From: Bacillota bacterium
GTDB taxonomy: Bacteria > Bacillota > DTU030 > DUMP01
Assembly: GCA_012735455.1 (NCBI GenBank)
Contig: JAAYHG010000152.1
Span: forward strand, 1 to 5,659
Reading direction: 5' to 3'
Length of the DNA: 5,659 nt
The stretch's first letter is position 1. Each line of letters starts with the position of its first letter. The notes under the pieces are model-generated. The model searched no databases, had not been told where the DNA came from, and saw only the letters and a list, made by a program, of their open reading frames with translations. Below are positions 4,916 through 5,659 of the stretch, piece after piece. The translations under genes and the position numbers were made by a program.

Positions 4916-5659
4916 GTGGAGACCAGTGTAGAGAGAATGCAGCGGGACATCCAAACCCTGGCACAGTTTACCGCCACACCTGGAGCAGGCGTTACACGCT
5001 TTTCCCTCACCCCGGAGGACAGGGCAGCGAGGAAGTATATCAAGGAGCAGTTGAGGGCCGCCGGCTGCACTGTCCGTGAAGACGCAATAGCCACAGTCAT
5101 TGGTCGACGTGAAGGTACAGAGCCCGGCCCTGTGGTGATGGTTGGTAGCCACTTCGATTCCGTCCGTCACGGCGGCCCCTTTGACGGCACAGCCGGTGTT
5201 GTCGCAGCCTTAGAGATTGCCCGTGTCCTGAATGATAATAACATCCAAACGCGCTATCCTTTAGAGTTTGTGGCCCTGATCGAGGAAGAAGGCGGTCGTT
5301 TCGGCGGTGGCCTTCTCGCGAGCCGCGCCATGGCAGGCCTAGTGACTCCTGAAGAACTCAACCAAAACCGTGACGTGCAAGGGATCAGCATGTCCGAAGC
5401 CCTGTCCGCCTTTGGTTTTGACCCAAACGCCATAGGCTCCGCACGCTGTCGGCCTGAGGACCTCAAGGCTTTCTTTGAACTGCATGTGGAGCAGGGTCCG
5501 GTGCTGGAGAACGCTGGTATCGATGTAGGCATCGTACAAAGCATCGTCGGGATGCGGGAGTACCATGTTGAGGTGATAGGCCGCCCCGACCACGCCGGAA
5601 CAACCCCAATGAACATGCGCGCCGACGCCCTGGTGCCAGTGAGTATAGTCATCCAGGCC
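4916..5659 (+). CDS. M20-family metal-dependent amidohydrolase (allantoate / N-carbamoyl-L-amino acid hydrolase type), 3' end outside window
   Basis: These cytoplasmic binuclear metalloenzymes hydrolyse N-carbamoyl amino acids, allantoate or ureidoglycolate, releasing ammonia and CO2 for nitrogen salvage. The 248 codons present show the ordered motifs: SHFDSVRHGGPFDG (78-91; ligands H79 and D90), ALIEEEGGRFGGG (120-132; catalytic and ligand Glu), ELHVEQGPVLE (188-198; ligand H190) and GRPDHAGTTPM (222-232, with H226 in the lid domain), then RADAL. Family members are about 400-420 aa, so roughly the last 40 percent is missing at the window edge, not by mutation. GTG 4916 is chosen because AAGGA lies 9 nt upstream; ATG 4937 has only a weak site. 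It is divergent from the amidase. The family is certain; the substrate within it cannot be decided from this part. Confidence 0.93.
   Translation, partial: METSVERMQRDIQTLAQFTATPGAGVTRFSLTPEDRAARKYIKEQLRAAGCTVREDAIATVIGRREGTEPGPVVMVGSHFDSVRHGGPFDGTAGVVAALEIARVLNDNNIQTRYPLEFVALIEEEGGRFGGGLLASRAMAGLVTPEELNQNRDVQGISMSEALSAFGFDPNAIGSARCRPEDLKAFFELHVEQGPVLENAGIDVGIVQSIVGMREYHVEVIGRPDHAGTTPMNMRADALVPVSIVIQA

Noticed and set aside
5254..5652. Minus-strand open frames opposite the M20 gene
   Set aside because: They are shadows of a gene whose catalytic motifs are all in the plus frame beginning at 4916.

Overview
The window reads as chromosomal DNA of a Gram-positive bacterium, most likely a Clostridia/Peptococcaceae-type Firmicute. 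The reasons are strong purine-rich Shine-Dalgarno sites, frequent TTG/GTG starts, a stand-alone NifU-type scaffold protein of 75 aa, NrdR, an amidase joined to an S-layer-homology (SLH) domain, and a leaderless zinc phospholipase C-like protein. This placement is inference from gene content. No mobile element, CRISPR array, tRNA or rRNA is visible.

Left part (1-1915): a short promoter and a NifU-like gene run rightward to a clear intrinsic terminator at 386-418. Three leftward genes converge on it: nrdR (1915 to 1439), a zinc-dependent phospholipase C/P1-nuclease-type protein (1402 to 635) and a 54-aa charged protein (573 to 409). The gaps are 36 and 61 nt, so they may be co-transcribed from a promoter upstream of nrdR. 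The lysine-rich tail of the 54-aa protein is encoded by the T-tract of the NifU terminator.

Middle part (1916-3954): a 285-nt divergent intergenic region separates nrdR from a 297-aa multi-pass membrane protein I do not recognise, which has a visible internal duplication. It is followed, after a 119-nt leader with several possible hairpins, by a ZIP-family divalent metal transporter with the metal-site motifs of TM4 and TM5.

Right part (3892-5659): a leftward Amidase_3-SLH gene overlaps the ZIP gene tail to tail by 63 nt. Its first zinc-ligand motif (LDPGH) and good ribosome binding site are in a different frame from the rest, so as given it is frameshifted. A divergent 242-nt region with a perfect 10-bp inverted repeat leads into a rightward M20-family amidohydrolase of the allantoate/N-carbamoyl-amino-acid type, cut by the window end.

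The genes do not form one obvious pathway. A shared thread is divalent metal: NrdR, the phospholipase, the amidase and the M20 hydrolase are metal proteins and the ZIP protein moves metal. The most promising uncharacterised items are the duplicated membrane protein next to the ZIP transporter, the structured leader between them, and the frameshift at the amidase active site.
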